From NCBI RefSeq assembly GCF_001044235.1, contig NZ_JYNL01000020.1:708045-772044 (forward strand): DNA of 64,000 nucleotides, read 5' to 3'. Every line of letters starts with the position of its first letter. Positions within the stretch are counted from its first letter, which is position 1. A program made the position numbers and the translations under genes. The stretch comes from Mycolicibacterium chlorophenolicum. Lineage in GTDB: Bacteria; Actinomycetota; Actinomycetes; Mycobacteriales; Mycobacteriaceae. Shown here piece after piece: positions 17,342-26,194 of the stretch. The notes under the pieces are model-generated. The model saw nothing but the letters and a program-made list of their open reading frames with translations. It was not told where the DNA came from and ran no database searches.

Positions 17342-18321
17342 CCGCGCCCGGCTGCGCGGCTCAGCGCACGCTCCACGCTGTTGCGCGCCAGCAGGACCTT
17401 GAACCCGTTCTGGGTCAACGGTTCTGCGCCGGCGACGGCGATCCGCGCGGCCGACCGGAAGGCCTCGGTGTCGGCGGTTCTGCCGACGAGTTCGGCTTCG
17501 GCGGCGGCCACCCGCCACGGTGTGGCCGCGACGCCGCCGAGCACCACGGACGCGGATCGGATCACGCCGTCCCTGATGTCCAGGCCGACGGCCACCGAGA
17601 CCAGCGCGAAGGCGTAGCTGTGCCGGTCGCGGACCTTGAGGTACCAGCTGCGCGCGCCGTAGGGGGACGGCGGGAGCTCGACGCCGGTGATCAGCTCGCC
17701 CGGCGCGAGGCTGTTGTCCTGTTCGGGATGCTCGCCCGGCAGTGTGAAGAAGTCGCCGATCGGGATCGACCGCGGCCCCGACGGACCGGCGACGTGCACG
17801 ACGGCGTCGACCGCCGCCAAGGCGACGGCCATGTCGGAGGGGTGCACGGCGACGCAGTCGGTGCTGGCGCCGAACAGCGCGTGCTCGCGGTTGAATCCGG
17901 CCAGCGCCGCGCAGCCTGAACCGGGAGACCGCTTGTTGCACGCACCGAATGCGGGGTCCATGAAGTAGGGGCAGCGGGTGCGTTGCACCAGGTTCCCGCC
18001 GACGGTGGCCATGTTGCGGATCTGTGTGGTCGCCCCCGACAGAATCGCTTGGGACAGAACCGGATACGCCGCGCGCACCAGCGGATGGTTGGCCGCGGCG
18101 CTGTTGGACACCCCGGCGCCGATCAGCAGGCCGCCGGAGGCCGTTGCGTGCACCGACGCCAGGTCGAGGTCGCCGATGTCGACGAGCGCCGACGGTGTCT
18201 CCACCCCGGTCTTCATCAGGTCGAGCAGGTTGGTGCCGCCCGCGTAGTAGCGGGCGCCGTGGGCCGCCGCGCTGAGCGCGTCGTCGATGCTGGTGGCGCG
18301 GCGGTAGGCGAAGGTCAACAT
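17338..18321 (-). CDS. FAD-binding subunit of a PaoABC/YagTSR-type molybdenum hydroxylase
   Basis: The 327-residue medium subunit has FAD motifs YYAGGTNLLD (25-34) and ATVGGNL (about 105-111). After the second motif it has the extra cysteines C117, C128 and C137 in the TRCPYF / ACNKRSPGSGC segment. This insertion carries the additional 4Fe-4S cluster seen in E. coli PaoB and separates this enzyme from classical xanthine dehydrogenase. It passes electrons from the 2Fe-2S subunit to FAD. The ATG lies inside the end of the iron-sulfur gene (7-bp overlap), so translation is probably coupled. Confidence 0.87.
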   Translation of the reverse strand: MLTFAYRRATSIDDALSAAAHGARYYAGGTNLLDLMKTGVETPSALVDIGDLDLASVHATASGGLLIGAGVSNSAAANHPLVRAAYPVLSQAILSGATTQIRNMATVGGNLVQRTRCPYFMDPAFGACNKRSPGSGCAALAGFNREHALFGASTDCVAVHPSDMAVALAAVDAVVHVAGPSGPRSIPIGDFFTLPGEHPEQDNSLAPGELITGVELPPSPYGARSWYLKVRDRHSYAFALVSVAVGLDIRDGVIRSASVVLGGVAATPWRVAAAEAELVGRTADTEAFRSAARIAVAGAEPLTQNGFKVLLARNSVERALSRAAGRG

Positions 18322-18854
18322 GACGCCTCGTGTGCGCTGGCGATCGCGGCGACGATGTTCGCGTACGCGCCGCACCGGCAGATGTTGCCCGCCATGCGTT
18401 CCCGGATCTCGGCTTCGGTCAGCCGGGGCGGGCCGTGCACGACGTCGTCGGGGCTGCCCTCGAACGAGGCCGCGGACAGGTCGCCCTCGGCGTATTCGCG
18501 GAGCAGCGCCCGCGACGAGCAGAGCTGCCCCGGTGTGCAGTACCCGCACTGGAAGCCGTCGTGCTCGATGAAGGCGCGCTGCAGCGGATCGAGCTCGTCG
18601 CCGTCGGCGAGCCCTTCCACGGTGCGGACCTCGGCGTCGTCGACCGACACCGCCAGCGTCAGGCAGCTCAGCACCCGCCGGCCGCCGACCTCGACGGTGC
18701 ATGCCCCGCACAGACCGTGGTCGCATCCCTTCTTGGTGCCGGTCAGCCCGAGCCGTTCCCGCAACAGGTCGAGCAGTGTCGAGCGGACATCGGTGTCGAG
18801 CTCGCGCCGGTCGCCGTTGACGGTGAGCCGTACGCGGTGGGTGGGTGACGTCAT
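18315..18854 (-). CDS. 2Fe-2S subunit of the molybdenum hydroxylase
   Basis: The 179-residue small subunit has a plant-type 2Fe-2S domain (C44, C49, C52, C64) and a helical second 2Fe-2S domain (C103, C106, C159, C161 in NICRCGAY). Unlike E. coli PaoA there is no Tat signal; the protein begins directly with the beta-grasp domain, so this enzyme should be cytoplasmic. It overlaps both neighbours by a few bases. Confidence 0.9.
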   Translation of the reverse strand: MTSPTHRVRLTVNGDRRELDTDVRSTLLDLLRERLGLTGTKKGCDHGLCGACTVEVGGRRVLSCLTLAVSVDDAEVRTVEGLADGDELDPLQRAFIEHDGFQCGYCTPGQLCSSRALLREYAEGDLSAASFEGSPDDVVHGPPRLTEAEIRERMAGNICRCGAYANIVAAIASAHEASC

Positions 18855-21040
18855 GGGCGCAGCACACCTTCCTGTTCGGGCCCGGACGGCTCCAGCAGAG
18901 CCTCGAGCGTGATGGGCAACGCGCGCAGGCGTTTTCCGGTGGCGTGGTGGATGGCGTTGGCGATGGCTGCGCTCACCCCGCAGGTGCCGATCTCACCGAT
19001 CCCCCGCACGCCGATCGGGTCGAGCGCGTAATCCGGCCGCTCGAGGAAGCTGATGTCGAAATGCGGCCGGTCGGCGTGCGTCGGCACGTAGTACTCGCCG
19101 AGCGGCTGGGCGGTGTGGGGATCGTGGGGCACCTGTTCGAGCAGGGCCATGCCCACACCGAACGTGATGCCGCCCATCACCTGGTTGGCCGCCAGCTTCG
19201 GGTTGAGCACCCGGCCGCAGTCCATCACGGCCACCCAGCGGGTGACCGTGGCGCGGCCCAACGCTTCGTCGACCTCCACTTCGCAGAAGTGCGCGCCGAA
19301 CGACTGGGACGCCGCGTCGCCGTCGGGGGCCCCGTCGCTGGTGACGGTGAAACTCAGCTCGTCGGCGAGCTCGGCGGAAACACCCTCGGCAGCAAGGGTT
19401 CTGCCGCCCAGCCGGCGCTTCCACTCCCGCGCCGCGGCGAAGACCGCGGAGCCGACGGTCGCGGTGGTCTGGGAGGCGCCGCTGTACGGGGCGTCGGGGA
19501 ACGCCGAGTCCCCGGAGTCGAAGCTGACCCGGTCCAGGGGCAGCCCGGAGGCGTCGGAGGCGACCTGTGCCATCACCGTCCGGACACCGGTGCCGATCTC
19601 GTGTGTCGCCGCACTGAACCGCACACGGCCGTCGCGCAGGGTCTGCACCCGGCAGCCGGCGGGCATCCTGCGGCCCGGGTAGGTCGCCGTGGCCATGCCC
19701 CAGCCGACCTGGACACCGTTGCGGGACAACGTCCGTGGCATCATCGGGCGGTTCTCCCAGCCGAATCGGCGTGCCCCGGCCAGGTAGCACCCGGCCAGGT
19801 CGGCGGCCGACCACGGCCGCCCGTTGGTCTGATCGTGGTCGGTCACGTGGGCCAGCCGCAGCTGCAGCGGGTCGCGATTCGTGGCCTCGGCGAGTTCGTC
19901 CATGGCCACTTCGAGTGCGAACAGCCCCGGGGCCTCCCCCGGTCCCCGCATGAAACAGGGGGTGGGCGCGTTGATCCGGGCGACGGTGTGCGACACCTCC
20001 AGCCGCGGCGAGCGGTACAGGAAGCGTGTCGACAACCCGGTCGGTTCGCAGAAGTGCGCGACGGTCGACGTCTCGGTCAGGGTGTGGTGTTCGGTGCTGG
20101 CGAGGGCGCCCGTGTCGTCGGCGACCAGGGAGATCCGCTGCTCGGTGGGCGGACGGTGACCGGTGGAGGTGAACATCTGATTGCGGGTCAGGACGAGCTT
20201 GACCGGACGGCGCACCGCACGCGCCGCCACCGCGCACAGCACCACGTGCATCCACAGGAAGCTCTTGGAACCGAACGCCCCTCCGACGAGCGGTGACAGG
20301 ATCCGGATCCGGTCTTCGGGGATTCCGAGCCAGGCCGCCAGTGCGCGTCGCTCACCGGTGATCCACCGGGTGCTGTCGTGTACGACGAGCGTGTCGCCGT
20401 CCCACTGCGCGATGGTCGCCGACAGCTCGATCGGATAGTGGGCGTTCTCCGGGGTCGTGTAGGTGGCCTCGACCCTGATGCCCTGCGGTTCGACCTCGGG
20501 GCCGCGCCGGTCCTGCAGCTTCTCCTCGGTCAGCTTGACGAAATGGTCGGGCCGGTAGGCGCCGTGGCGGACCGCGCCGTGTCCGTCGTCGGCGACAGGC
20601 GGATCGGCCTGCACCTGCGCCGCGGACAGCGAAGCGGGCGCGCGCTCGTAGTCGAAGGACATCAGGGAGGCGGCGTGAGCCGCGTTCTCCGGGGTGTCGG
20701 CCACCACCATCGCGAGGTGCTGGCCGACGTGCTGGACGGACAGATCGGACAGCGGCGGCCGGCGCTCCAACGGGAGATCCCAGGTGAGTTCCTCCGGAAG
20801 AACGTGCAACGCAGGACAATTCAGTGGTGTGAGCACGTGCAGCACGCCCGGTGCCGTAGCGGCGAGCGCCGCCGCCGCGGCCACCGATTCGGCGGTGACG
20901 CTGCCGTGCGGGATCTCCGATTGCACCAGCGCGGCGAAGGTGACGCCGTCGACCGGGGTGTCGGCGGTGTAGCGGGCCCGCCCGGTCACCTTGTCGGCCC
21001 CCTCGACCCGTGACACCGGACGCCCGACGGATTCGTTCAC
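18851..21040 (-). CDS. Molybdopterin-binding catalytic subunit (aldehyde oxidoreductase/xanthine dehydrogenase family)
   Basis: The 729-residue large subunit begins with the KVTGRARYTAD motif of the Ald_Xan_dh_C domain. The Mo-pterin domain contains GGAFGSK and GRPWSAADL regions and the catalytic glutamate in RGIGEIG near the C-terminus. It oxidises an aldehyde or N-heterocycle using water. The YagR-type length and the partner FAD subunit favour an aldehyde or heterocycle oxidoreductase over purine xanthine dehydrogenase. It is the first gene of a three-gene operon; no PaoD/XdhC-type maturation factor is present in the window. Confidence 0.88.
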   Translation of the reverse strand: MNESVGRPVSRVEGADKVTGRARYTADTPVDGVTFAALVQSEIPHGSVTAESVAAAAALAATAPGVLHVLTPLNCPALHVLPEELTWDLPLERRPPLSDLSVQHVGQHLAMVVADTPENAAHAASLMSFDYERAPASLSAAQVQADPPVADDGHGAVRHGAYRPDHFVKLTEEKLQDRRGPEVEPQGIRVEATYTTPENAHYPIELSATIAQWDGDTLVVHDSTRWITGERRALAAWLGIPEDRIRILSPLVGGAFGSKSFLWMHVVLCAVAARAVRRPVKLVLTRNQMFTSTGHRPPTEQRISLVADDTGALASTEHHTLTETSTVAHFCEPTGLSTRFLYRSPRLEVSHTVARINAPTPCFMRGPGEAPGLFALEVAMDELAEATNRDPLQLRLAHVTDHDQTNGRPWSAADLAGCYLAGARRFGWENRPMMPRTLSRNGVQVGWGMATATYPGRRMPAGCRVQTLRDGRVRFSAATHEIGTGVRTVMAQVASDASGLPLDRVSFDSGDSAFPDAPYSGASQTTATVGSAVFAAAREWKRRLGGRTLAAEGVSAELADELSFTVTSDGAPDGDAASQSFGAHFCEVEVDEALGRATVTRWVAVMDCGRVLNPKLAANQVMGGITFGVGMALLEQVPHDPHTAQPLGEYYVPTHADRPHFDISFLERPDYALDPIGVRGIGEIGTCGVSAAIANAIHHATGKRLRALPITLEALLEPSGPEQEGVLRP

Positions 21041-21164
21041 CGCCTCAGTCTCACAGCGATCCGCGTCGATCGCTTCTCTGCTGACCGGAGTCCTCTCTTA
21101 CCGCTAGCCCCCATCCCCGCTCGACGAGTCGCGCCCGGCCCCTGCGATGTCACAATGTCAGACC

Positions 21165-21818
21165 ATGGGCGCTCTTCGGGTGGTGGTGGCCGACGACGAT
21201 GTGCTGCTGCGGGAAGGGCTGGCCAGTCTGCTGCAGCGCGCGGGGTGGGAGGTCGCCGGTCAGGCCGGCGATGCGTCGGCGCTGCTGGACCTGGTGCGCA
21301 CCGACCAGCCGGACCTCGTTCTCACCGACATCCGCATGCCGCCTACCCACAGCACCGAGGGGCTCGACGCCGCCCAGGTGATCCGCCGCGAGTCCCCGCA
21401 GATCGCGATCGTCGTGCTCTCCGCGCACGTCGACGTGGACCACGCGATGGAGTTGCTCGCCGGCGGCCACGCCATCGGCTATCTGCTCAAGACGCGCGTC
21501 ACCGACGTCGACGACTTCGTCGACACGCTGCAGCGGGTGGCCAACGGCGCCTCGGTCGTCGACCCGGCGCTGGTGGCCGAACTGGTCGGGGCGCGCAAAC
21601 GTGACGATCCGCTGGCCGCGCTGAGCGCCCGGGAGCGGGAGGTGCTCACGTTGATGGCCGAGGGCCTGTCCAACGGCGGCATCGGACGGCGGCTGTGGGT
21701 CACCGAGGGCACGGTGGAAAAGCACGTGCGCAGCATCCTGACGAAGCTGAACCTGCCCGAGACGGGCGACGATCACCGTCGGGTGCGCGCGGTGATCATG
21801 TTCCTCGAGGGCCGCTGA
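21165..21818 (+). CDS. NarL/LuxR-type response regulator
   Basis: The 217-residue regulator has a receiver domain with acidic pocket DDD (10-12) and phospho-acceptor D55 (LTDIRMPP), and a C-terminal LuxR HTH beginning LSAREREVL with the recognition helix region VTEGTVEKHVRSIL. The ATG at 21165 is preferred: CACAAT lies 8 nt upstream, consistent with a leaderless mRNA. ATG 21147 would add six residues. The next genes encode a receiver-only protein (convergent, overlapping 23 bp) and a histidine kinase, its probable partner. Confidence 0.88.
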   Translation: MGALRVVVADDDVLLREGLASLLQRAGWEVAGQAGDASALLDLVRTDQPDLVLTDIRMPPTHSTEGLDAAQVIRRESPQIAIVVLSAHVDVDHAMELLAGGHAIGYLLKTRVTDVDDFVDTLQRVANGASVVDPALVAELVGARKRDDPLAALSAREREVLTLMAEGLSNGGIGRRLWVTEGTVEKHVRSILTKLNLPETGDDHRRVRAVIMFLEGR

Positions 21819-22170
21819 CGTCTCGGTCGGCCAGCAACCGGTTGATCGCCACCGGCGACAGCGCGAACTTCGGCAGGAATCCCAGGGCGGGGCTGGCCGC
21901 GATCAGGTCGGCGAAATCCTGCTCGTCGTGGGTGGACGTCAGGATCACCGGCACCTCGGCCAACCGCTCGGCGACGTCGAAACCGCTGTCGGCGCCCAGA
22001 TCGACGTCCACCAGCGCCAGATCCGGCCGCAGGGCGCGGGCCTGCTGCTCTGCTTCCTCCGCATCGGCTGCGGTGCCGACCACGACGAAGTCCGCGCGCT
22101 CCAGCATGTCGCGCGCGGCGTCGCGGAAGCCGGGGCTGTCGTCGACGATCAGGCAGCGCACTCCAGTCAT
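21796..22170 (-). CDS. Receiver-domain-only (single-domain) response regulator
   Basis: The 124-residue protein is a single receiver domain: acidic residues D10-D11, phospho-acceptor D55 in ALVDVDLG, T/S switch in ILTSTHDEQ, and K at about 105 in GFLPKFALS. There is no output domain. It ends inside the convergent NarL regulator gene (23-bp overlap) and is divergent from the histidine kinase. It may act as a phosphate sink or allosteric partner for that kinase. Confidence 0.85.
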   Translation of the reverse strand: MTGVRCLIVDDSPGFRDAARDMLERADFVVVGTAADAEEAEQQARALRPDLALVDVDLGADSGFDVAERLAEVPVILTSTHDEQDFADLIAASPALGFLPKFALSPVAINRLLADRDVSGPRGT

Positions 22171-22230
22171 GCTTCGAGCATGCCCGGCCGACCGCCCGAT
22201 GGCATTCCTGTTAACGGGAAACCTTGCGAT

Positions 22231-22236
22231 TACCAT
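22231..22236 (+). promoter_or_regulatory. -10 hexamer of a leaderless histidine-kinase gene
   Basis: TACCAT stands 6 nt before the GTG start at 22243, the geometry of a leaderless mycobacterial promoter. Confidence 0.5.
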
Positions 22237-22242
22237 CACCCG

Positions 22243-23745
22243 GTGACCTGGCGTTCGCTTCCGACCCGGCTCCTGGCCCTGGTCGTGCGGCCCACCGCCC
22301 GGCCGCTTGGTGTCGGGATCGCCGTGGCCGGCGCCTTCCTCGTCGCCGAGGTGCTCGCCGTGTTCGCACTCAAGCGGATCGCACCCGAGAACGCGTTCGG
22401 TGCGCTGCTGCTGCTGGGCGTGCTCGTCGTGTCGGCGGGATGGGGCTTCGGGCTGGCGATCGCCACGTCGCTGGCCAGTGCCGCGGTGTACGCCTATCTG
22501 CATCTGGAGGGCCGCGACAGTCTGGCCCCGGCGCTCGCGATCTTCCTGACGCTGGCGCTGCTGACCAACGCCCTGGTGGGGCAGGCGCGGCTGCGCGCCG
22601 CCGAGGCCGAGCAGCGCAGGCGGCAGGCCGACGCGCTGGCCGCCCAGCAGGCGGCTCTGCGTCGGGTGGCCACGCTGGTCGCCGGCGGCGCCGAGCTCTC
22701 GGAGGTGTTCTCCGCCGCTGTCGAGGAGCTCGCGCACAGCCTCGAGGTCGACCAGGTGACGCTGCTGCGTTTCGACGGCGACGGCACCGCGGAGGTGCTG
22801 GCGGCACGCGATCGGCCCGGCAAGCCCAGCCTGACGCCCGGCGAGCGGCTGTCACTGGCCGGCGACAGCGTGAGCACCAGGATCCGGCAGCGTGGCGCGC
22901 CCGCCCGGATCGAGGACTACGCGGTGGCGACCGGCCCGATCGCGACGAGGCTGCGCGGCCTGGGGGTGCGCTCGGCGACGGGCGTGCCGCTGATCGTCGA
23001 CGGCGCGGTGCTGGGCGCCCTGCTGGTGGGTTGCCTTGACTCCGAGGCGATCTCCGAGGATCTCGACGCCCACATCGGCGACTTCGCGGATCTGATCTCC
23101 ACGGCGATCGCCAACGCGCAGACGCGGGCCGCACTGACGGCGTCGCGGGCCCGCCTGGTCGCCGCCGCGGACGAGGCGCGCCGCGGCTTCGAGAGAGACC
23201 TGCACGACGGCGCGCAACAGCGCATCGTCTCGCTCAGCCTCGAGTTGCGCCAGATCGAGGCGGCCGCCGACGAGCCGCTGCGGGCCCAACTGTCGAACGC
23301 GGTGGCCGGTCTGGCCGGTCTCTACTCGGATCTGCAGGAGCTCTCCCGCGGGATGCACCCGGCGGTGCTGTCCAAGGGCGGCCTGCCGTCGGCGCTGAAG
23401 GCGCTGGCGCGACGTTCCTCGGTGCCGGTCGAGTTGACGGTCGGGGTGGACCGCCGGCTGCCGGAGTCGGTCGAGGTAGCCGCGTATTACGTTGTGGCAG
23501 AAGCGTTGACGAATGCCGCCAAGTACGCCGAGGCGGACGTGGTGACCGTCGAGGTCGGCCTGGACAAAGACACCCTGCACCTGTCGGTCACCGACGACGG
23601 AGTCGGTGGTGCCACCGCGGGCGCCGGTTCGGGTCTGGTCGGCCTGCGCGACCGCGTGGAGGCGCTCTCGGGGGCGCTCACGGTGACGAGCGAGCCGGGG
23701 GCGGGGACCAGGATCGACGCCGCCATCCCGGTCGGCGAGCCCTGA
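22243..23745 (+). CDS. GAF-domain sensor histidine kinase (HisKA_3 type)
   Basis: The 500-residue membrane kinase has about three to four helices in residues 22-112 (DUF4118-like), a coiled-coil rich in Ala/Gln at about 115-145, a GAF domain at about 148-295, then the NarX/DegS-type dimerisation helix with phospho-His about 321 in RDLHDGAQQR, and an HATPase_c domain with NAAKYAEA and GSGLVGLRDR. Such kinases phosphorylate NarL-type regulators, here most likely the products of 21165-21818 and 21796-22170. GTG at 22243 is supported by the -10 spacing. Confidence 0.88.
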   Translation: MTWRSLPTRLLALVVRPTARPLGVGIAVAGAFLVAEVLAVFALKRIAPENAFGALLLLGVLVVSAGWGFGLAIATSLASAAVYAYLHLEGRDSLAPALAIFLTLALLTNALVGQARLRAAEAEQRRRQADALAAQQAALRRVATLVAGGAELSEVFSAAVEELAHSLEVDQVTLLRFDGDGTAEVLAARDRPGKPSLTPGERLSLAGDSVSTRIRQRGAPARIEDYAVATGPIATRLRGLGVRSATGVPLIVDGAVLGALLVGCLDSEAISEDLDAHIGDFADLISTAIANAQTRAALTASRARLVAAADEARRGFERDLHDGAQQRIVSLSLELRQIEAAADEPLRAQLSNAVAGLAGLYSDLQELSRGMHPAVLSKGGLPSALKALARRSSVPVELTVGVDRRLPESVEVAAYYVVAEALTNAAKYAEADVVTVEVGLDKDTLHLSVTDDGVGGATAGAGSGLVGLRDRVEALSGALTVTSEPGAGTRIDAAIPVGEP

Positions 23746-23760
23746 CCACGAGCCACCTCC

Positions 23761-24972
23761 TCAGCCCGGCGGTGCCGCCGCGAGCGTCAGCGTGAACGTC
23801 GCTCCGCCGCCCGGGGTCTGCGCGACGGAGATGTCGCCGTGGTGGGCGACGGCGATCTCGCGGACCAGCGCCAGTCCGATGCCGTAGCGTTCGCGGCCGC
23901 CGGCCGCCGTGTGGGCGTGCCCGTGGGAGAACCGGGCGAACAGGCCCTCCATCGCGTCGGGGTCGACGCCCACGCCGTCGTCGCGCACGTCGATGACGAC
24001 GTTCGGTCCGCGCCGGCGCAGACAGATCTCGATGGAGCCGCCCGCGTGTTCGTGGGCGAGAGCGTTGTCGACCAGCGACGTGAGCGCGCGACGCAGCGCG
24101 GCAGCCGACCCGAGAACGACGAACGCCGTTGCCGCGTCGGCGTCGCGGTTCACCGCCAAGGTCACACCGGCGGACGCGGCGTGCTCGGACATGCTGGCGC
24201 GGACGTCCTCGGCGAGGTCGGCGACGTCGACGCGGTCACGCGGCACACCCTTGCTGGCCATCGAAGCCGACGCCAGCAGATCCTCGATCACCTCACCGAG
24301 CACCCGGGTGTCGGCGGCCAGCGCCTCGATCTGTTCCTTGGCGCGGTGGGCGTCGCCGTCGTCGAAGCGCCGGGCCAACAGTTGAATCCTGGTGTGCAGC
24401 ACGGTGAGTGGGGCGCGCAATTCGTGGGAGGCGTCGGCGACGAACCGTCGCTGGAGGGCCAGGGCTTCGGTGAGGGGACGGAGCGAGCGCCGCGTGAGCA
24501 GGACGACCACACCGACCGAGGCCAGGATGCCGGCCAGTTCGGCTGCGCCCAACGCCAGCAGCAGCCGGTTGCGGCTCGCCTCATAGGATTTCAGCGCCAG
24601 CAGCGCCACCACCCTGCCCTCGGGCCGGTCGGCGACCAGCACCCGGTACGACTCGTCACCGATGCGGATGTCAGAGAAGCCGGGTTCCCGCCCGAGCAGC
24701 TCCGCGGTCGGCAGCCCGTCGGCGCTGGCGGACGTCTCGCCGGCCAGATCCCGGAGCACGAGTTGCATGCCCGGCGGCGGATCGGTCACGTCGTCGGCCG
24801 TCCCGACGACCGAGGTCAACTGGTCGGCGATCTGTTGCTTCTGCACCTGCCCGTCGACGAGGAAGATGACCGCCCCGACGAGCAGCAGCACCGCGGTCAG
24901 GGCCAGGGACGCCTGCAGGGCGGCGATCCGACCCGCGCGCCGAACGACGGCCAGATCGCTGCTCGACGTCAT
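23761..24972 (-). CDS. Sensor histidine kinase (HisKA type), partner of the OmpR regulator
   Basis: The 403-residue membrane kinase has a first helix at about 17-40, an extracytoplasmic sensor of about 110 residues, a second helix at about 155-180, the phospho-His motif DASHELRAPLTV near residue 183, and an HATPase_c domain with the N box VDNALAHEH and a G box RYGIGLALVREI. The ATG overlaps the stop of the regulator gene (ATGA), so the two form one operon. The stimulus is unknown; the adjacent redox module suggests redox or flavin status. Confidence 0.9.
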   Translation of the reverse strand: MTSSSDLAVVRRAGRIAALQASLALTAVLLLVGAVIFLVDGQVQKQQIADQLTSVVGTADDVTDPPPGMQLVLRDLAGETSASADGLPTAELLGREPGFSDIRIGDESYRVLVADRPEGRVVALLALKSYEASRNRLLLALGAAELAGILASVGVVVLLTRRSLRPLTEALALQRRFVADASHELRAPLTVLHTRIQLLARRFDDGDAHRAKEQIEALAADTRVLGEVIEDLLASASMASKGVPRDRVDVADLAEDVRASMSEHAASAGVTLAVNRDADAATAFVVLGSAAALRRALTSLVDNALAHEHAGGSIEICLRRRGPNVVIDVRDDGVGVDPDAMEGLFARFSHGHAHTAAGGRERYGIGLALVREIAVAHHGDISVAQTPGGGATFTLTLAAAPPG

Positions 24973-25646
24973 CCGGCGGCCCCCAGGCGGTATCCCGTGC
25001 CGTGCACGGTGCGCACGATGCCGCGCCCCAGCTTGCGACGGAGGTAGTGCACGTAGGTGTCGACCACGCCGGGATTGTCGACCCCGTCGAAGGCGGAGCT
25101 GAGCAGCTGGCCGCGGGTGTAGGTACGCCCGGGGGCGGTCATCAGGACACTGAGCAGCGCCGCCTCCCGCTCGGAGAGTTCGACCTCCCCTGCCACCGCG
25201 GGCCCGCTCACGGTCCGGGTCACCCGGTCCAGCGACAGACCGGCGGCCCGCAGGGTCGAGTCGCCGTTCGGCCGTCGCACCAGAGCGCGGATGCGGGCCA
25301 GCAGCTCCGGGACCTCGAAGGGTTTGATGAGGTAGTCCTGCGCGCCCGCGTCGAGACCATCGACCCGGTCGGACAGCGCACCGCGCGCAGTCAGCATCAG
25401 GATCGGGGTGGCCGTTCCCCGCGATCGAAGCGCGACGACGAGGTCGAGGCCGTCCATGACCGGGAGCCCGCGATCGACGATGATCGCGTCGTGCCGCCGC
25501 GTGAGTGCGGCGTGCAGGCCCCGTTGAGCGTCGTGTGCGACCTCGACCTCGTACCCCTCGTCGGTGAACAGCCCGTCCAGCATCGAACTCAAGGCGCGGT
25601 CGTCCTCGACGATCAGCAGCCTCGGCTTCGCAGTGCGGTCGGGCAC
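24969..25646 (-). CDS. OmpR/PhoB-type response regulator
   Basis: The 225-residue regulator has a receiver with D15/D16 and phospho-acceptor D58 (IIVDRGLPVMDG), and a C-terminal winged helix with LSEREAALLSVLM and the terminal VRTVHGTGYRLG. The start is GTG (25644-25646). It is divergent from the Pro-rich/ApbE redox genes, and the 62-bp gap holds one large inverted repeat, so it probably regulates both itself and that module. Confidence 0.9.
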   Translation of the reverse strand: MPDRTAKPRLLIVEDDRALSSMLDGLFTDEGYEVEVAHDAQRGLHAALTRRHDAIIVDRGLPVMDGLDLVVALRSRGTATPILMLTARGALSDRVDGLDAGAQDYLIKPFEVPELLARIRALVRRPNGDSTLRAAGLSLDRVTRTVSGPAVAGEVELSEREAALLSVLMTAPGRTYTRGQLLSSAFDGVDNPGVVDTYVHYLRRKLGRGIVRTVHGTGYRLGAAG

Positions 25647-25662
25647 TCGACGAGCGTCCCAC

Positions 25663-25696
25663 GGCAGTTCTTCGAAGGCTCGAAGAATCGACTGCC
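25663..25696. promoter_or_regulatory. Large inverted repeat between the OmpR regulator and the redox module
   Basis: TTCTTCGA (25668-25675) and TCGAAGAA (25680-25687) form a perfect 8-bp inverted repeat around AGGC. It is framed by GGCAGT (25663) and ACTGCC (25691-25696). It fills much of the 62-bp divergent gap and is the obvious operator for the adjacent response regulator. Confidence 0.55.
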
Positions 25697-25708
25697 AGCA
25701 TCGGCGTC

Positions 25709-26194
25709 ATGGAATCACCCCGTTCCGGAGTGCGCCGCGCCAGAGCCGCCTCGTGGGCGCTGGCCGGCCTCGGCGTCGCCGCCGTCGCGGGCACCTCCAC
25801 GCTGGCCTATGCCGACACCACCGCACCGGCGGCCCCCGCCGCCCAGGTCGTCGTCGACCCCGTGCCCGCGGACAGCGGTCCCCCGCCCCCACTCGACCTG
25901 CCGGTGCCGGCGACCACGACCGCCGACACACCGGTGGTCCCCGTCCCGCCTCCCGATCCCACGGTCGAGCGGGCGCCGGCCACCACCCGGTGGACACCGG
26001 CACCCGTGTACACCCCGCGCGAGACCTACCAGCCCACCCCGGTGCAGACGTCCGATTCGGCGCCGGCCCCCGAGCAGACCACGCAGACCCGCGAAACGTC
26101 GACGCCCCCGACGACCCGGCGGCGCACCCTCACTCCGGCACCCAAGCTGTCGCCGAGCTTCTCACCGCATGTGACGGTGTCACGCGGCTCATGA
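25709..26194 (+). CDS. Secreted or anchored Pro/Thr-rich protein of the redox module
   Basis: The 161-residue protein has basic residues then a hydrophobic stretch ASWALAGLGVAAVAGTSTLA and a likely signal cleavage after AYA (about residue 35). The rest is low-complexity Pro, Thr, Ala and Val without cysteines, ending in a basic TTRRRTLTPAPK segment. It looks like an extracytoplasmic spacer or scaffold. I see no FMN-binding domain and no clear ApbE target motif. Its stop overlaps the ApbE start (ATGA). Confidence 0.7.
   Translation: MESPRSGVRRARAASWALAGLGVAAVAGTSTLAYADTTAPAAPAAQVVVDPVPADSGPPPPLDLPVPATTTADTPVVPVPPPDPTVERAPATTRWTPAPVYTPRETYQPTPVQTSDSAPAPEQTTQTRETSTPPTTRRRTLTPAPKLSPSFSPHVTVSRGS

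Noticed and set aside
17338..21040. Classical xanthine dehydrogenase assignment completing a purine pathway with the allantoin operon
   Set aside because: The extra 4Fe-4S cysteines in the FAD subunit and YagR-type large subunit favour the PaoABC/YagTSR branch; the operon is also separate and convergent with the permease.
24973..25800. N-terminal extension of the OmpR-partner kinase frame
   Set aside because: It overlaps the whole regulator gene out of frame; the kinase has a standard first transmembrane helix from the ATG at 24972.
25564..26190. Extended ApbE frame with an additional 200-residue N-terminus
   Set aside because: It is a shadow of the regulator and Pro-rich protein genes; the ApbE fold begins right after ATG 26191 with an ATGA overlap typical of this genome.
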